From positions 1-64,000 of the forward strand of contig JAJQCW010000057.1 of assembly GCA_021202515.1 (NCBI GenBank): DNA of 64,000 bases. The letters are read 5' to 3'. The DNA is from Clostridiales bacterium. GTDB taxonomy: Bacteria; Bacillota; Clostridia; Oscillospirales; Oscillospiraceae. Of the stretch, positions 44,072 through 50,888 are shown in pieces. Both the position numbers and the translations under genes were made by a program. The notes beneath the pieces are model-generated. The model was not told the origin of the DNA and did not search any database. It saw nothing but the letters and a program-made list of their open reading frames with translations. Position 1 is the stretch's first letter. Every line of letters begins with the position of its first letter.

Positions 44072-44632
44072 GTGAAGGTGCTGAAAAAGGGGCTGCTGGC
44101 CCTGTTGGGAGTGGTTTTCGCGGGAGCGGTCCTCTTGTTCGTGGTGTTCCCCCTGGCCGCGCCCTATCAATACCACAATGTCTGCTATAAAATCTCCAAC
44201 CTGACCATGCTTCGCATCCCCAGCCTGTGGAGCCGGGGCGTGGCTCTCTCTGGGGAGGAAGTCGCCCAGGCGTCGGAGGACATCGCCGCGTGGCTGGCCA
44301 CAGAGGGGCTGGACACCTCTGTGGACCCTGATTATCCTGACGTGACCATGACCGCACTCCAGGGCCGCTGGATGTGGAAAAATCTCGGCGGGGATTCGGA
44401 GGAGCTGTATTTCAACGGCAACCAGTGTACCGTCACCATCTCCTATCTGGACATGGAGGAGGAGACCTACGACTGCGCCATTCTAAACCGCTCGGCGGCG
44501 GGGCTTTGTCCCAAGCTGGTAATTTTCAACTACCCCGGCGAGACCGCCGGGCTGACCTACTACATCACCGAGGTCAGCGACGACACCTTTTACTGCGCCG
44601 CCCAGGAGATGTTGTTCTACCGGGTGGAGTAG
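44072..44632 (+). CDS. Membrane-anchored exported protein of unknown function
   Basis: A 186-residue protein with a basic start (KVLKK) and an N-terminal hydrophobic segment (LLALLGVVFAGAVLLFVVFP) that is either a signal anchor or an uncleaved signal. The rest is a soluble domain with alternating beta strands and no recognised motif. I placed the start at GTG 44072, with GGCGGA upstream; an ATG at 44042 overlapping pgsA is the alternative. It lies directly after pgsA. No function can be assigned. Confidence 0.6.
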   Translation: MKVLKKGLLALLGVVFAGAVLLFVVFPLAAPYQYHNVCYKISNLTMLRIPSLWSRGVALSGEEVAQASEDIAAWLATEGLDTSVDPDYPDVTMTALQGRWMWKNLGGDSEELYFNGNQCTVTISYLDMEEETYDCAILNRSAAGLCPKLVIFNYPGETAGLTYYITEVSDDTFYCAAQEMLFYRVE

Positions 44633-44656
44633 CGACAAAAAATGCAAACTGCCCCC

Positions 44657-44685
44657 TTGCGTTTGCCGAACGAATATGGTATGAT
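44657..44685 (+). promoter_or_regulatory. Promoter of mntP
   Basis: TTGCGT (44657-44662), 17 bp, TATGAT (44680-44685), about 7 bp before the riboswitch. Confidence 0.75.
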
Positions 44686-44691
44686 GTAAAG

Positions 44692-44820
44692 GAATAAGGG
44701 AGTAGTCGGCACAGCTATGGCAAGTGTGCGCCGGGGTCAACAGCCTGGAAGAGATTCCTGGCCCCGGCTGAAATGACGAGACTTATCTGCATGAGGAGCA
44801 GATAGGTCTCGCCTTTTTTT
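44692..44820 (+). ncRNA. Mn2+ riboswitch (yybP-ykoY type) with terminator
   Basis: The leader has the two conserved yybP-ykoY signatures: AAGGGAGTAG near the 5' end, and AATGACGAGACTTATCTGC in the second loop region. A stem CGAGACTTATCTGC (44776-44789) with GCAGATAGGTCTCG (44797-44810) and seven T residues makes the expression platform. Mn2+ binding to the aptamer prevents terminator formation in known members. The downstream gene is the manganese exporter MntP, the classic target. Confidence 0.92.
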
Positions 44821-44846
44821 ATTCTGACTATCCCGGCGCAAAAAAA

Positions 44847-44870
44847 TGCGGCGCGTTATGCCGCGCCGCA
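44847..44870 (+). other. Second leader hairpin before mntP
   Basis: TGCGGCGCG pairs with CGCGCCGCA, nine GC-rich pairs with a 6-nt loop and no T tract. Further on, CCTCA (44925-44929) can pair with TGAGG (44935-44939) and cover part of the mntP ribosome site. Confidence 0.5.
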
Positions 44871-44950
44871 GAGGAGAAATGAGGAAACGCTGCGCAATCG
44901 ACCTTGCCGAACGGTACGGAGTTTCCTCAACAAATGAGGAGGAGAACAAC

Positions 44951-45514
44951 ATGGGATTGTGGGAATTGTTTGTCATTGCGGTGGGCCTGTCCATGGACGC
45001 TTTCGCGGTGGCGGTGTGCAAGGGCCTTTCTGTGGAGAAAGTGCGGCCCAGGCATCTGCTGTGCGTGGGGCTGTGGTTCGGCGGCTTTCAGGCGCTGATG
45101 CCCCTCATCGGCTACCTGCTGGGCAGCGGCTTCCAGAGCCTGGTGGAGCATGTGGACCACTGGATCGCCTTTGTGCTGCTGGCGCTGATCGGCGGCAACA
45201 TGGTCCGAGAGTCCCGGGGTGAGGCGGAGGAAGTGGACGCCTCCTTCGCGGTCGGGGCGATGCTGGCCCTGGCGGTGGCCACCAGCATCGACGCGCTGGC
45301 CGTGGGCGTAACTTTTGCCTTTTTGCAGGTGGACATCCTCCCGGCGGTGTGCTTCATCGGCTGTATCACCTTCGTGCTGTCCTGTGTGGGCTTGCAGGTG
45401 GGCAACGTGTTCGGCGCCCGGTACAAGTCGCGTGCGGAGTTGGTCGGGGGGCTGGTGCTGATTCTGATGGGCGTCAAGATTTTGCTGGAGCATTTGGGGG
45501 TCATCGGGTTTTAA
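44951..45514 (+). CDS. mntP: Manganese efflux pump MntP
   Basis: A 187-residue membrane protein with six helices in two similar halves. Each half has the family signature: [14 protein letters not shown] near residue 12 and [15 protein letters not shown] near residue 115, with acidic residues in the membrane thought to bind Mn2+. The ATG at 44951 has GAGGAGGAG upstream and is preferred to the longer frame. Transcription is controlled by the yybP-ykoY riboswitch directly upstream, so export rises with cellular Mn2+. It converges on the LytM gene with only 7 bp between stops. Confidence 0.95.
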   Translation: MGLWELFVIAVGLSMDAFAVAVCKGLSVEKVRPRHLLCVGLWFGGFQALMPLIGYLLGSGFQSLVEHVDHWIAFVLLALIGGNMVRESRGEAEEVDASFAVGAMLALAVATSIDALAVGVTFAFLQVDILPAVCFIGCITFVLSCVGLQVGNVFGARYKSRAELVGGLVLILMGVKILLEHLGVIGF

Positions 45515-45521
45515 GCCGCAC

Positions 45522-46325
45522 TCACTCCAAATACGTCATGGGGTCCACCGCCTCCCCGTCCTGTTCCACGGCGAAGTGGAGCCACGCGGTCTCGTTGCGC
45601 TCGCCGGAGGCGGTCTCCCCCACTGTGCCGATGACATCACCGGCGGAAACGGTGTCCCCGGCGGTGACGGCCACGTCCTCCGCCAGGTTGCCGTATAAGG
45701 TGGTCAGGCCGCTGCCGCAGTCCACCGTCACCGTCCGGCCCAGCAGCACGTCGTCCTGGACGGAGATAACCGTGCCGGAGCAGGCGGCCACCACCTCCTG
45801 CCCCACCTCAGCGGAGAGGTCTACCCCGCTGTGGGTGCGCCAGTCGCCCAGGGCTTCGTTATAGGTCAGGGTGTCGCTGGAAAAGGCGGCCACCACCGCC
45901 CCCTCCAGGGGCCAGACCCACTCTGAGACCTCGGCGGCGGTCTCCGTCACTGGCTCCAGGGTCTCGGCAGATTCTTCTGTCACGGCAGCTTCCGCCGCAG
46001 TTTCGGCGGTTTCGGTGTTCGCCGTTTCCTCTGCGTCAGAGGCGGCTGGGGCGTCGCTGGGAGCGTCCTCCTCGGTGATGTCCTCGGTGTCCGCCGGGTC
46101 GGTGGAACTGTCCGCGTCACCGGCAGTTTCCTCGGATTCCTCCGGCTCCAGGGTGACGGTCTCCACCGCGCTGGCTTCCTCCGCCATCTCGCTTGCCAGG
46201 GTCGCCCCCTGCCACAAATACCAGCAGGACACGCCGATGGCGGCCAGGCACAGGGCCAGGGCGATGTAGAAGCCCCTGCCGTTGAGGAAATTGGTCAGCT
46301 TTTGGGTAAAAGAATGTTTTTTCAT
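45522..46325 (-). CDS. M23/LytM-domain membrane protein, SpoIIQ-like
   Basis: A 267-residue protein with one N-terminal membrane helix (about residues 17-37), a long acidic/Ala-Thr linker and a C-terminal LytM domain. The domain has THSGVDLS (first metal His and Asp) and ends with WLHFAV, where active enzymes have HxH. The first of those two histidines is replaced by Trp, so catalysis is doubtful. This layout and loss of a metal ligand resemble SpoIIQ, which pairs with SpoIIIAH across the septum during sporulation. SpoIID is not adjacent here, so identity is tentative. The ATG at 46325 has GGAGG 10 nt upstream. Confidence 0.7.
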   Translation of the reverse strand: MKKHSFTQKLTNFLNGRGFYIALALCLAAIGVSCWYLWQGATLASEMAEEASAVETVTLEPEESEETAGDADSSTDPADTEDITEEDAPSDAPAASDAEETANTETAETAAEAAVTEESAETLEPVTETAAEVSEWVWPLEGAVVAAFSSDTLTYNEALGDWRTHSGVDLSAEVGQEVVAACSGTVISVQDDVLLGRTVTVDCGSGLTTLYGNLAEDVAVTAGDTVSAGDVIGTVGETASGERNETAWLHFAVEQDGEAVDPMTYLE

Positions 46326-46405
46326 GGTCAAATTACCTCCATGCAGGAAGGATAACCCGATTTTTCCAGAATTATACCCAAAAGCCCGAAAAGCTGCGTT
46401 CCCGT

Positions 46406-46558
46406 TTACGAGGCGTACCGCTCCTGCTGATTCAGCCAATCCTCCTCCTCCCGCAGCTCCGCCCAGGCTTCGCTGACGGTGTCGGCGGAGAAGAGGAACT
46501 GACCGGACAAATCATAGACTTCCACATGGCCGCGAACATTGCGCATTTCAACTGACAT
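46406..46558 (-). CDS. Small 50-residue acidic protein of unknown function
   Basis: A short ORF with AGGAGG placed 7 nt before the ATG, as strong a ribosome site as any in the window. The product has a beta-rich start (VRGHVEVYDLSGQFLFSADT) and an acidic helix (SEAWAELREEEDW). A candidate -10 TATACT lies about 50 bp upstream on the minus strand (46607-46612). It is 80 bp upstream of the SpoIIQ-like gene on the same strand. No family was recognised, though similar short proteins may occur in relatives. Confidence 0.7.
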   Translation of the reverse strand: MSVEMRNVRGHVEVYDLSGQFLFSADTVSEAWAELREEEDWLNQQERYAS

Positions 46559-46659
46559 AACGGAACCTCCTTATCGTGTGAAAACGGTTGGTTTTTTGAT
46601 AAGGATAGTATACCAAAGTCAAAGTCCCGAAAACCGGACTATGCGGCCGGTTTGCAAAA

Positions 46660-46717
46660 AATTTTTGAGAAAAAACAACAGGAACGGCGGCTCCCTTCCA
46701 CGGGGAACCGCCGCCGT
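46660..46717 (-). terminator. Terminator of the DUF2089/membrane-protein unit
   Basis: ACGGCGG and CCGCCGT pair around an inner CCC/GGG hairpin (46684-46717). On the minus strand TTCCTGTTGTTTTTTC follows. Confidence 0.65.
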
Positions 46718-46735
46718 TTTGTTGTTGCGCAACGT

Positions 46736-47083
46736 TTATAAATCCTGAATCCGCATTTTGTCCATCTGGTTCTGCCTGCGGTACTTTCTCCGGCAGACGT
46801 AGTAAATGAGCAGCAGCAGAGCGATGGGCAGAACCAGCGCCAAAGCCACAAAAATATGGGAAAACAGAAGCGGAAGAAATACCGAAACCACGGCCTTTAG
46901 AGTGGGCGCGCCGGTAGCGTACAGCGTCCCGACAACGAACCCCACCAGGTACAGCACCGGCAGAATCAGGCCGGGGATTCGGCTCTCCATCCGGGAGAGA
47001 AAAATTTGCAGGACGATGGCCCCAATGGGCAGCACCAGGAAAAAGACGAGCAGTATCGTAACGCTGGCAGCACTGATAGCCAT
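46736..47083 (-). CDS. Small hydrophobic membrane protein
   Basis: A 115-residue protein with three predicted helices (about residues 5-28, 38-58 and 66-93) and a basic C-terminal tail (CRRKYRRQNQ). There are no recognised motifs. It is 27 bp downstream of a DUF2089 regulator gene and probably shares its promoter, so it is likely the regulated partner. Function is unknown; a membrane-stress role is a guess from context. Confidence 0.65.
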   Translation of the reverse strand: MAISAASVTILLVFFLVLPIGAIVLQIFLSRMESRIPGLILPVLYLVGFVVGTLYATGAPTLKAVVSVFLPLLFSHIFVALALVLPIALLLLIYYVCRRKYRRQNQMDKMRIQDL

Positions 47084-47110
47084 ATGGATTCCTCCTTTAC
47101 AGTTGGGTCT

Positions 47111-47419
47111 TTACCTCGCTTGACCGGGGGATTTCGATTTTTTGTACTCGTTGATGAGCAGTTTGGCCGTGTCGAAGTCCAGCTTCTCGTTGACGGCCAG
47201 CCGCTTGACCAGGGCGATGTAGGGGTCCTTTTCGCCGCTCTCCCCCAGCTCGATTTTCTGAATGAGCCGGTCCAGCCGCAGCCGGACGGTGGGGTAGGAG
47301 ACGCCGTACTCGGCGGCGACCTTTTTCAGCGAGCCGGAGGCCAGCACGAAGCGCCGGACAAAGGCCAAATCTTCCTCGTCCAGATTTACCATCCATTCCG
47401 GCAGAAATTCAATGGCCAT
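47111..47419 (-). CDS. DUF2089 family helix-turn-helix protein
   Basis: A 102-residue protein. The first part reads LPEWMVNLDEEDLAFVRRFVLASGSLKKVA, followed by the helix-turn-helix AAEYGVSYPTVRLRLDRLIQKI, a clear DUF2089 pattern. Such proteins are predicted transcription regulators usually next to small membrane-protein genes, as here. The ATG at 47419 has GGAGGG 6 nt upstream; an upstream start is less likely. The promoter spacer contains a 17-bp palindrome, which makes self-regulation plausible. Confidence 0.8.
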   Translation of the reverse strand: MAIEFLPEWMVNLDEEDLAFVRRFVLASGSLKKVAAEYGVSYPTVRLRLDRLIQKIELGESGEKDPYIALVKRLAVNEKLDFDTAKLLINEYKKSKSPGQAR

Positions 47420-47444
47420 GGACAGCCCTCCTTTCATTAAATTT

Positions 47445-47473
47445 AGTATATACTTTAATATTATTAAAGTCAA
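47445..47473 (-). promoter_or_regulatory. DUF2089 promoter with a palindrome in the spacer
   Basis: On the minus strand TTGACT (47468-47473), 17 bp, TATACT (47445-47450). The palindrome CTTTAATATTATTAAAG (47453-47469) fills the spacer and touches the -35, an ideal repressor site. Confidence 0.8.
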
Positions 47474-47479
47474 TAGCAA

Positions 47480-48052
47480 AGAATGATTTTATAAAATTTA
47501 TTTTCCCGTCTTGCCAGAGGCGGCACGGGCGACAGTGAAGAGGACGCCAAGCCAAAATCGGACAGTGACTCCTGACCCTAATTCCATCCCATCCAAATCC
47601 GGCAATCCGTTCTTCGATGGGTGGGTTGCTTTTTTAAGAGCCTGTAGCACGGTTCATGTGGCATTGCCGGAAATTTCAATATGGCCTGGGTCAGAAGCGA
47701 CATGTCCAACGAAACATAGCCTTGCGTTATAGCCGGATATTTTATTTAACCATTGGACAGTTTTTGCATGAGATAGTACGATGACAGTGCCATTTGAAGC
47801 GTTTTTGCGCCGCCGGGGCCGCATGTTCGACCAAAATCCGAGATTTTGGTCGAGAGTCTGTCGTTTTTCGACAGGCTCAACGAACAGAGTGAAATGCGTG
47901 GTTCATCCTGTATTTTACGACACTTGTCTGATTTTGTCCATTGATGAACGTCTCACAGGAGGGTAAAATATAAATCGTGCGATACATGTCGCACGATAAA
48001 TACGTCAGCCAGGGAGATGCACCTGGATGGAACAGGCAGAGGGAACACAGCC
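47480..48052. other. Gene-poor AT-rich region with several palindromes
   Basis: No convincing gene in 570 bp. Visible structures: a possible terminator near 47590-47638 (CCCATC/GATGGG then GCTTTTTT); a perfect 12-bp stem TCGACCAAAATC/GATTTTGGTCGA (47827-47853); CTGTCG/CGACAG shortly after; and ATCGTGCGA/TCGCACGAT (47974-47997) about 55 bp before the first GT8 gene. Composition is less GC-rich than its neighbours, which marks a boundary before the lipid/glycan operon. Confidence 0.6.
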
Positions 48053-48922
48053 ATGATGGAACACGACAAGCAATCAGAAAGCGGTGTCAACGTCCTGTAC
48101 TGTGGGGACAGAAACATCGAGGACGGCCTGATCCTGTCTGTCTTGTCGCTGCTCAGACACACGGCGGAGCCGCTGCATATCTTTGTGATGACGATGAATC
48201 TGACCTTGGGGGAGCGTCAGATTTTACCTGTCACCCAGGGGACCATTCAATATCTGGATGGCTATGTCAAACAGAAAAATAAGGATAACTCCATCACACG
48301 CATTGATGCAACCAGTCTGTTCCAGGCGGAGCCGCCCACGGCCAACCTGGGCACCCGCTTCACTCCCTGCTGTATGCTGCGGCTGTATGCCGACCAGGTG
48401 CCAGAGCTGCCGGAGCGCATCCTGTATTTGGACAACGACGTGCTGTGCCGGGGGGATTACAGCGCCTTTTACCACCAGGACATGGAGGGGTGTGAGCTGG
48501 CCGGCGTGCTGGACTATTATGGGAAGTGGTTCTTCCGAAACCGCTTGTTCCACATGGATTACCTCAACTCCGGGGTGCTGCTGCTGAACCTGAGACACAT
48601 CCGGGAGACCGGCCTGTTCGCCCGGTGCAGGGCCATGTGCCGTGATAAACAAATGTTCATGCCGGATCAGTCCGCTATCAACAAGCTGGCCCAGTCCAAA
48701 AAGCACTGGGGCCGGGCCTACAACGAGCAGCGGAAGCTGCATCAAAACACCGTTTTTCAACATTTCACCACCAGCTTTCGCTTTTTCCCCTGGATACACA
48801 CCCTGACGGTGAAGCCCTGGCAGATCGAGCAGGTGCACCAAAAGCTGAAGCTGCATGAATATGATGACATTTTTCAGGAGTATACTGATGTCACCACGAC
48901 AATGAAAGGATACTTGCTATGA
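48053..48922 (+). CDS. Family 8 glycosyltransferase (first of two)
   Basis: A 289-residue GT8 enzyme. NVLYCGDRNIEDGLILSVLSLL at the start matches the family opening. The metal-binding motif is YLDNDVLCRGD near residue 128 (DxD as DND), and DYLNSGVLLLNL near 168 is the typical following strand. GT8 enzymes use UDP-glucose or UDP-galactose to extend lipid or polysaccharide acceptors. AGAGGG lies 9 nt before the ATG at 48053. The stop overlaps the next GT8 gene (ATGA), so it heads a four-gene operon with an acyltransferase and a two-activase protein. Confidence 0.88.
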   Translation: MMEHDKQSESGVNVLYCGDRNIEDGLILSVLSLLRHTAEPLHIFVMTMNLTLGERQILPVTQGTIQYLDGYVKQKNKDNSITRIDATSLFQAEPPTANLGTRFTPCCMLRLYADQVPELPERILYLDNDVLCRGDYSAFYHQDMEGCELAGVLDYYGKWFFRNRLFHMDYLNSGVLLLNLRHIRETGLFARCRAMCRDKQMFMPDQSAINKLAQSKKHWGRAYNEQRKLHQNTVFQHFTTSFRFFPWIHTLTVKPWQIEQVHQKLKLHEYDDIFQEYTDVTTTMKGYLL

Positions 48923-49998
48923 AGCAGGATGAAATTCCAATCTTTTTCACCGTAGACGAGAGCTATGCCCCCTATCTGGACTGTGCAATTCGCTCCATGC
49001 AGGGAGGCACGGAGCGCCGCAAGGAGAAGCGCAGCTTCGGAAGTGCTGCCCGACAGCAGAAGTACCCCTTGAGGGTAATGGAAAATGCGTCCAAATCCCA
49101 CACGTATCAAATCATCGTCCTCCATGAGGACTTGACCGAGGAAAGTCAGGAAAAGCTCTCCGCCGGTGTAAAGCCTCCCTTCCAGATACGCTTTCTTGAG
49201 ATGCAGGGAGCGAAGCGGAAGTACCGCTTGACGGTAAAAGACAAACTGGCAGGTATCACAGACCGAGCCGAGAATAGATTGCGGTGCGATTACTTTACAC
49301 TAACAATCTATTTTCGGCTCTTTATTGCCGATTTGTTCCCCGAATACGACAAGGGCATCTATCTGGACAGCGATATTGTGGTGCCGGGCGACATCTCCCA
49401 GCTCTTCCAGACCGAGCTGGGGGACAACCTCATCGCCGCCTGCGCTGACCGCTCCATCACGCCAGTGCCCGAACTGGTGGAGTATGTGGAGAATGCCGTG
49501 GGCGTTCCCATCGACCAGTATATCAACTCTGGCGTTCTGGTGATGAATCTGAAAAAAATGCGGGAGGTGGACTTCTCCGGGCATTTCCTCCACCTGCTCC
49601 AAACCTATCACTTTGACTGCCTCGCGCCCGATCAGGACTACTTCAACGCCATGTGCAACGGGAAAATCGTCTACCTGGACGAGAGCTGGGACGCCATGCC
49701 GCCGGAGGGCGGCGGAACGGGTGCGATATTGGAGCATCCCAACCTGATCCACTACAACCTGTTTCAGAAGCCCTGGTGCTATGACAATATCCCGTATGCG
49801 GACTACTTCTGGCGCTATGCAGAGGGTTCTCCCTTCTATGAGGACATCGTGCGGCACAAGGAGACTTATTCTGAGGAGCAGAAGCTGTCTGACCGCACCT
49901 GTCTGGGCAACATGGTGCGCAAGGGGCCGGAAGTGTGCAAACAGCCCATCACCTTCCGCAAAATGCAGGAAAAGGGAGAGAGGATTCGCGTATGTTGA
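48919..49998 (+). CDS. Family 8 glycosyltransferase with repeat-derived insertions
   Basis: A 359-residue GT8 enzyme. It opens IPIFFTVDESYAPYLDCAIRSM, has the donor/metal motif YLDSDIVVPGD near residue 147 and INSGVLVMNLKKM near 197. Two segments that typical GT8 proteins lack appear near residues 29-55 and 95-106. Their DNA matches repeats elsewhere in the window (family B core at 49203-49236; a 22-bp match to 55256-55277). The frame stays open, so the gene may still be functional. It overlaps its neighbours by 4 and 7 bp. Confidence 0.87.
   Translation: MKQDEIPIFFTVDESYAPYLDCAIRSMQGGTERRKEKRSFGSAARQQKYPLRVMENASKSHTYQIIVLHEDLTEESQEKLSAGVKPPFQIRFLEMQGAKRKYRLTVKDKLAGITDRAENRLRCDYFTLTIYFRLFIADLFPEYDKGIYLDSDIVVPGDISQLFQTELGDNLIAACADRSITPVPELVEYVENAVGVPIDQYINSGVLVMNLKKMREVDFSGHFLHLLQTYHFDCLAPDQDYFNAMCNGKIVYLDESWDAMPPEGGGTGAILEHPNLIHYNLFQKPWCYDNIPYADYFWRYAEGSPFYEDIVRHKETYSEEQKLSDRTCLGNMVRKGPEVCKQPITFRKMQEKGERIRVC
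49003..49240 (+). repeat. Two repeat fragments inside a GT8 coding sequence
   Basis: The segment at 49203-49236 (GCAGGGAGCGAAGCGGAAGT then ACCGCTTGACGGTA) matches the family B core at about 37018-37051 in reverse orientation at roughly 31 of 34 positions. The segment at about 49003-49077 includes GAAGCGCAGCTTCGGAAGT and CCCCTTGAGGGTA, both also present at 55256-55300. Both insertions keep the reading frame. Confidence 0.7.
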
Positions 49999-50864
49999 TC
50001 GGAGGCAACAAAGAGCAGGTAGTGGCCAATATGCGCGCCGCCGCGGAGCGCGGTGACCTGAACTGCAAAGTAGAGGTGGATGACCCTGATTTGTCCAAAG
50101 AGGAACAGGACGCCATCACCCAGCATTTTCTGGACAACTATAAGACCTTTGGCTATCGGTTCTGCAACGTCTGCGCCAGAGCGCTGACGGACACCGTTAC
50201 CAAATACCTGAACCGAAGCACCAAAATCGAGGGGCTGGAAAACCTGGCCGGGGTTCACGGCGGCGTCATCGTGACCAGCAACCACTTCAGTCCGCTGGAC
50301 AATACAGCGGTGCGCAGCGCCATCAACAAGGCGGGCTGGCGGCGGCTTTTCATGGTCAGCCAGGAGACGAACCTGGCCATGAAGGGGTGGATCGGCTTTC
50401 TGATGAATCACGAGGACATCATTCCTCTGGCCAACAACACCACCTATCTCCGCAAGCACTTTGCCCCCATGCTCCACGAGCGGCTGGCACAGGGGCACGC
50501 TGTTCTGATTTATCCGGAGCAGGAGATGTGGTTCCACTACCGGAAGCCCCGGCCACCCAAGCGGGGCGCCTACTACTATGCCGCCGTCAACCGTGTTCCC
50601 GTGGTCTCCTGCTTTGTGGAGATCCGGGACTTACCGGGGCAGGAGAACGACCAGTTTCACAAGACCCGGTATGTCATGCACATTCTCCCGCCCATCTACC
50701 CCGACCCGGCCAAAAGTGACCGGGAGAACAGCGAGGAAATGATGGCGCAGGACTACCGCCAGAAGGTGGCCGCCTATGAACAGTCCTACGGAAAAAAGCT
50801 GACCTATGACTTTGACGAGAGCGACATCGCCGGCTGGATTTCACGGTCTCAAAGGGGCGAATAG
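49992..50864 (+). CDS. 1-acyl-glycerol-3-phosphate acyltransferase family protein
   Basis: A 290-residue PlsC-type acyltransferase. The catalytic NHFSPLD motif (HX4D) is near residue 99, the glycerol-phosphate-binding region near 130-150, and the PEQEMW motif (in place of the more usual PEGTR) near 172. It transfers an acyl chain to a lysophospholipid. The start at 49992 overlaps the GT8 gene by 7 bp, and the long activase gene follows after 24 bp. A second acyltransferase with a PEQHVW motif lies at 55423-56229. The shared PEQ variant suggests both belong to the same lipid pathway. Confidence 0.85.
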   Translation: MLIGGNKEQVVANMRAAAERGDLNCKVEVDDPDLSKEEQDAITQHFLDNYKTFGYRFCNVCARALTDTVTKYLNRSTKIEGLENLAGVHGGVIVTSNHFSPLDNTAVRSAINKAGWRRLFMVSQETNLAMKGWIGFLMNHEDIIPLANNTTYLRKHFAPMLHERLAQGHAVLIYPEQEMWFHYRKPRPPKRGAYYYAAVNRVPVVSCFVEIRDLPGQENDQFHKTRYVMHILPPIYPDPAKSDRENSEEMMAQDYRQKVAAYEQSYGKKLTYDFDESDIAGWISRSQRGE

Positions 50865-50888
50865 CCCGCACAGAAAGGAAGGATCGTT

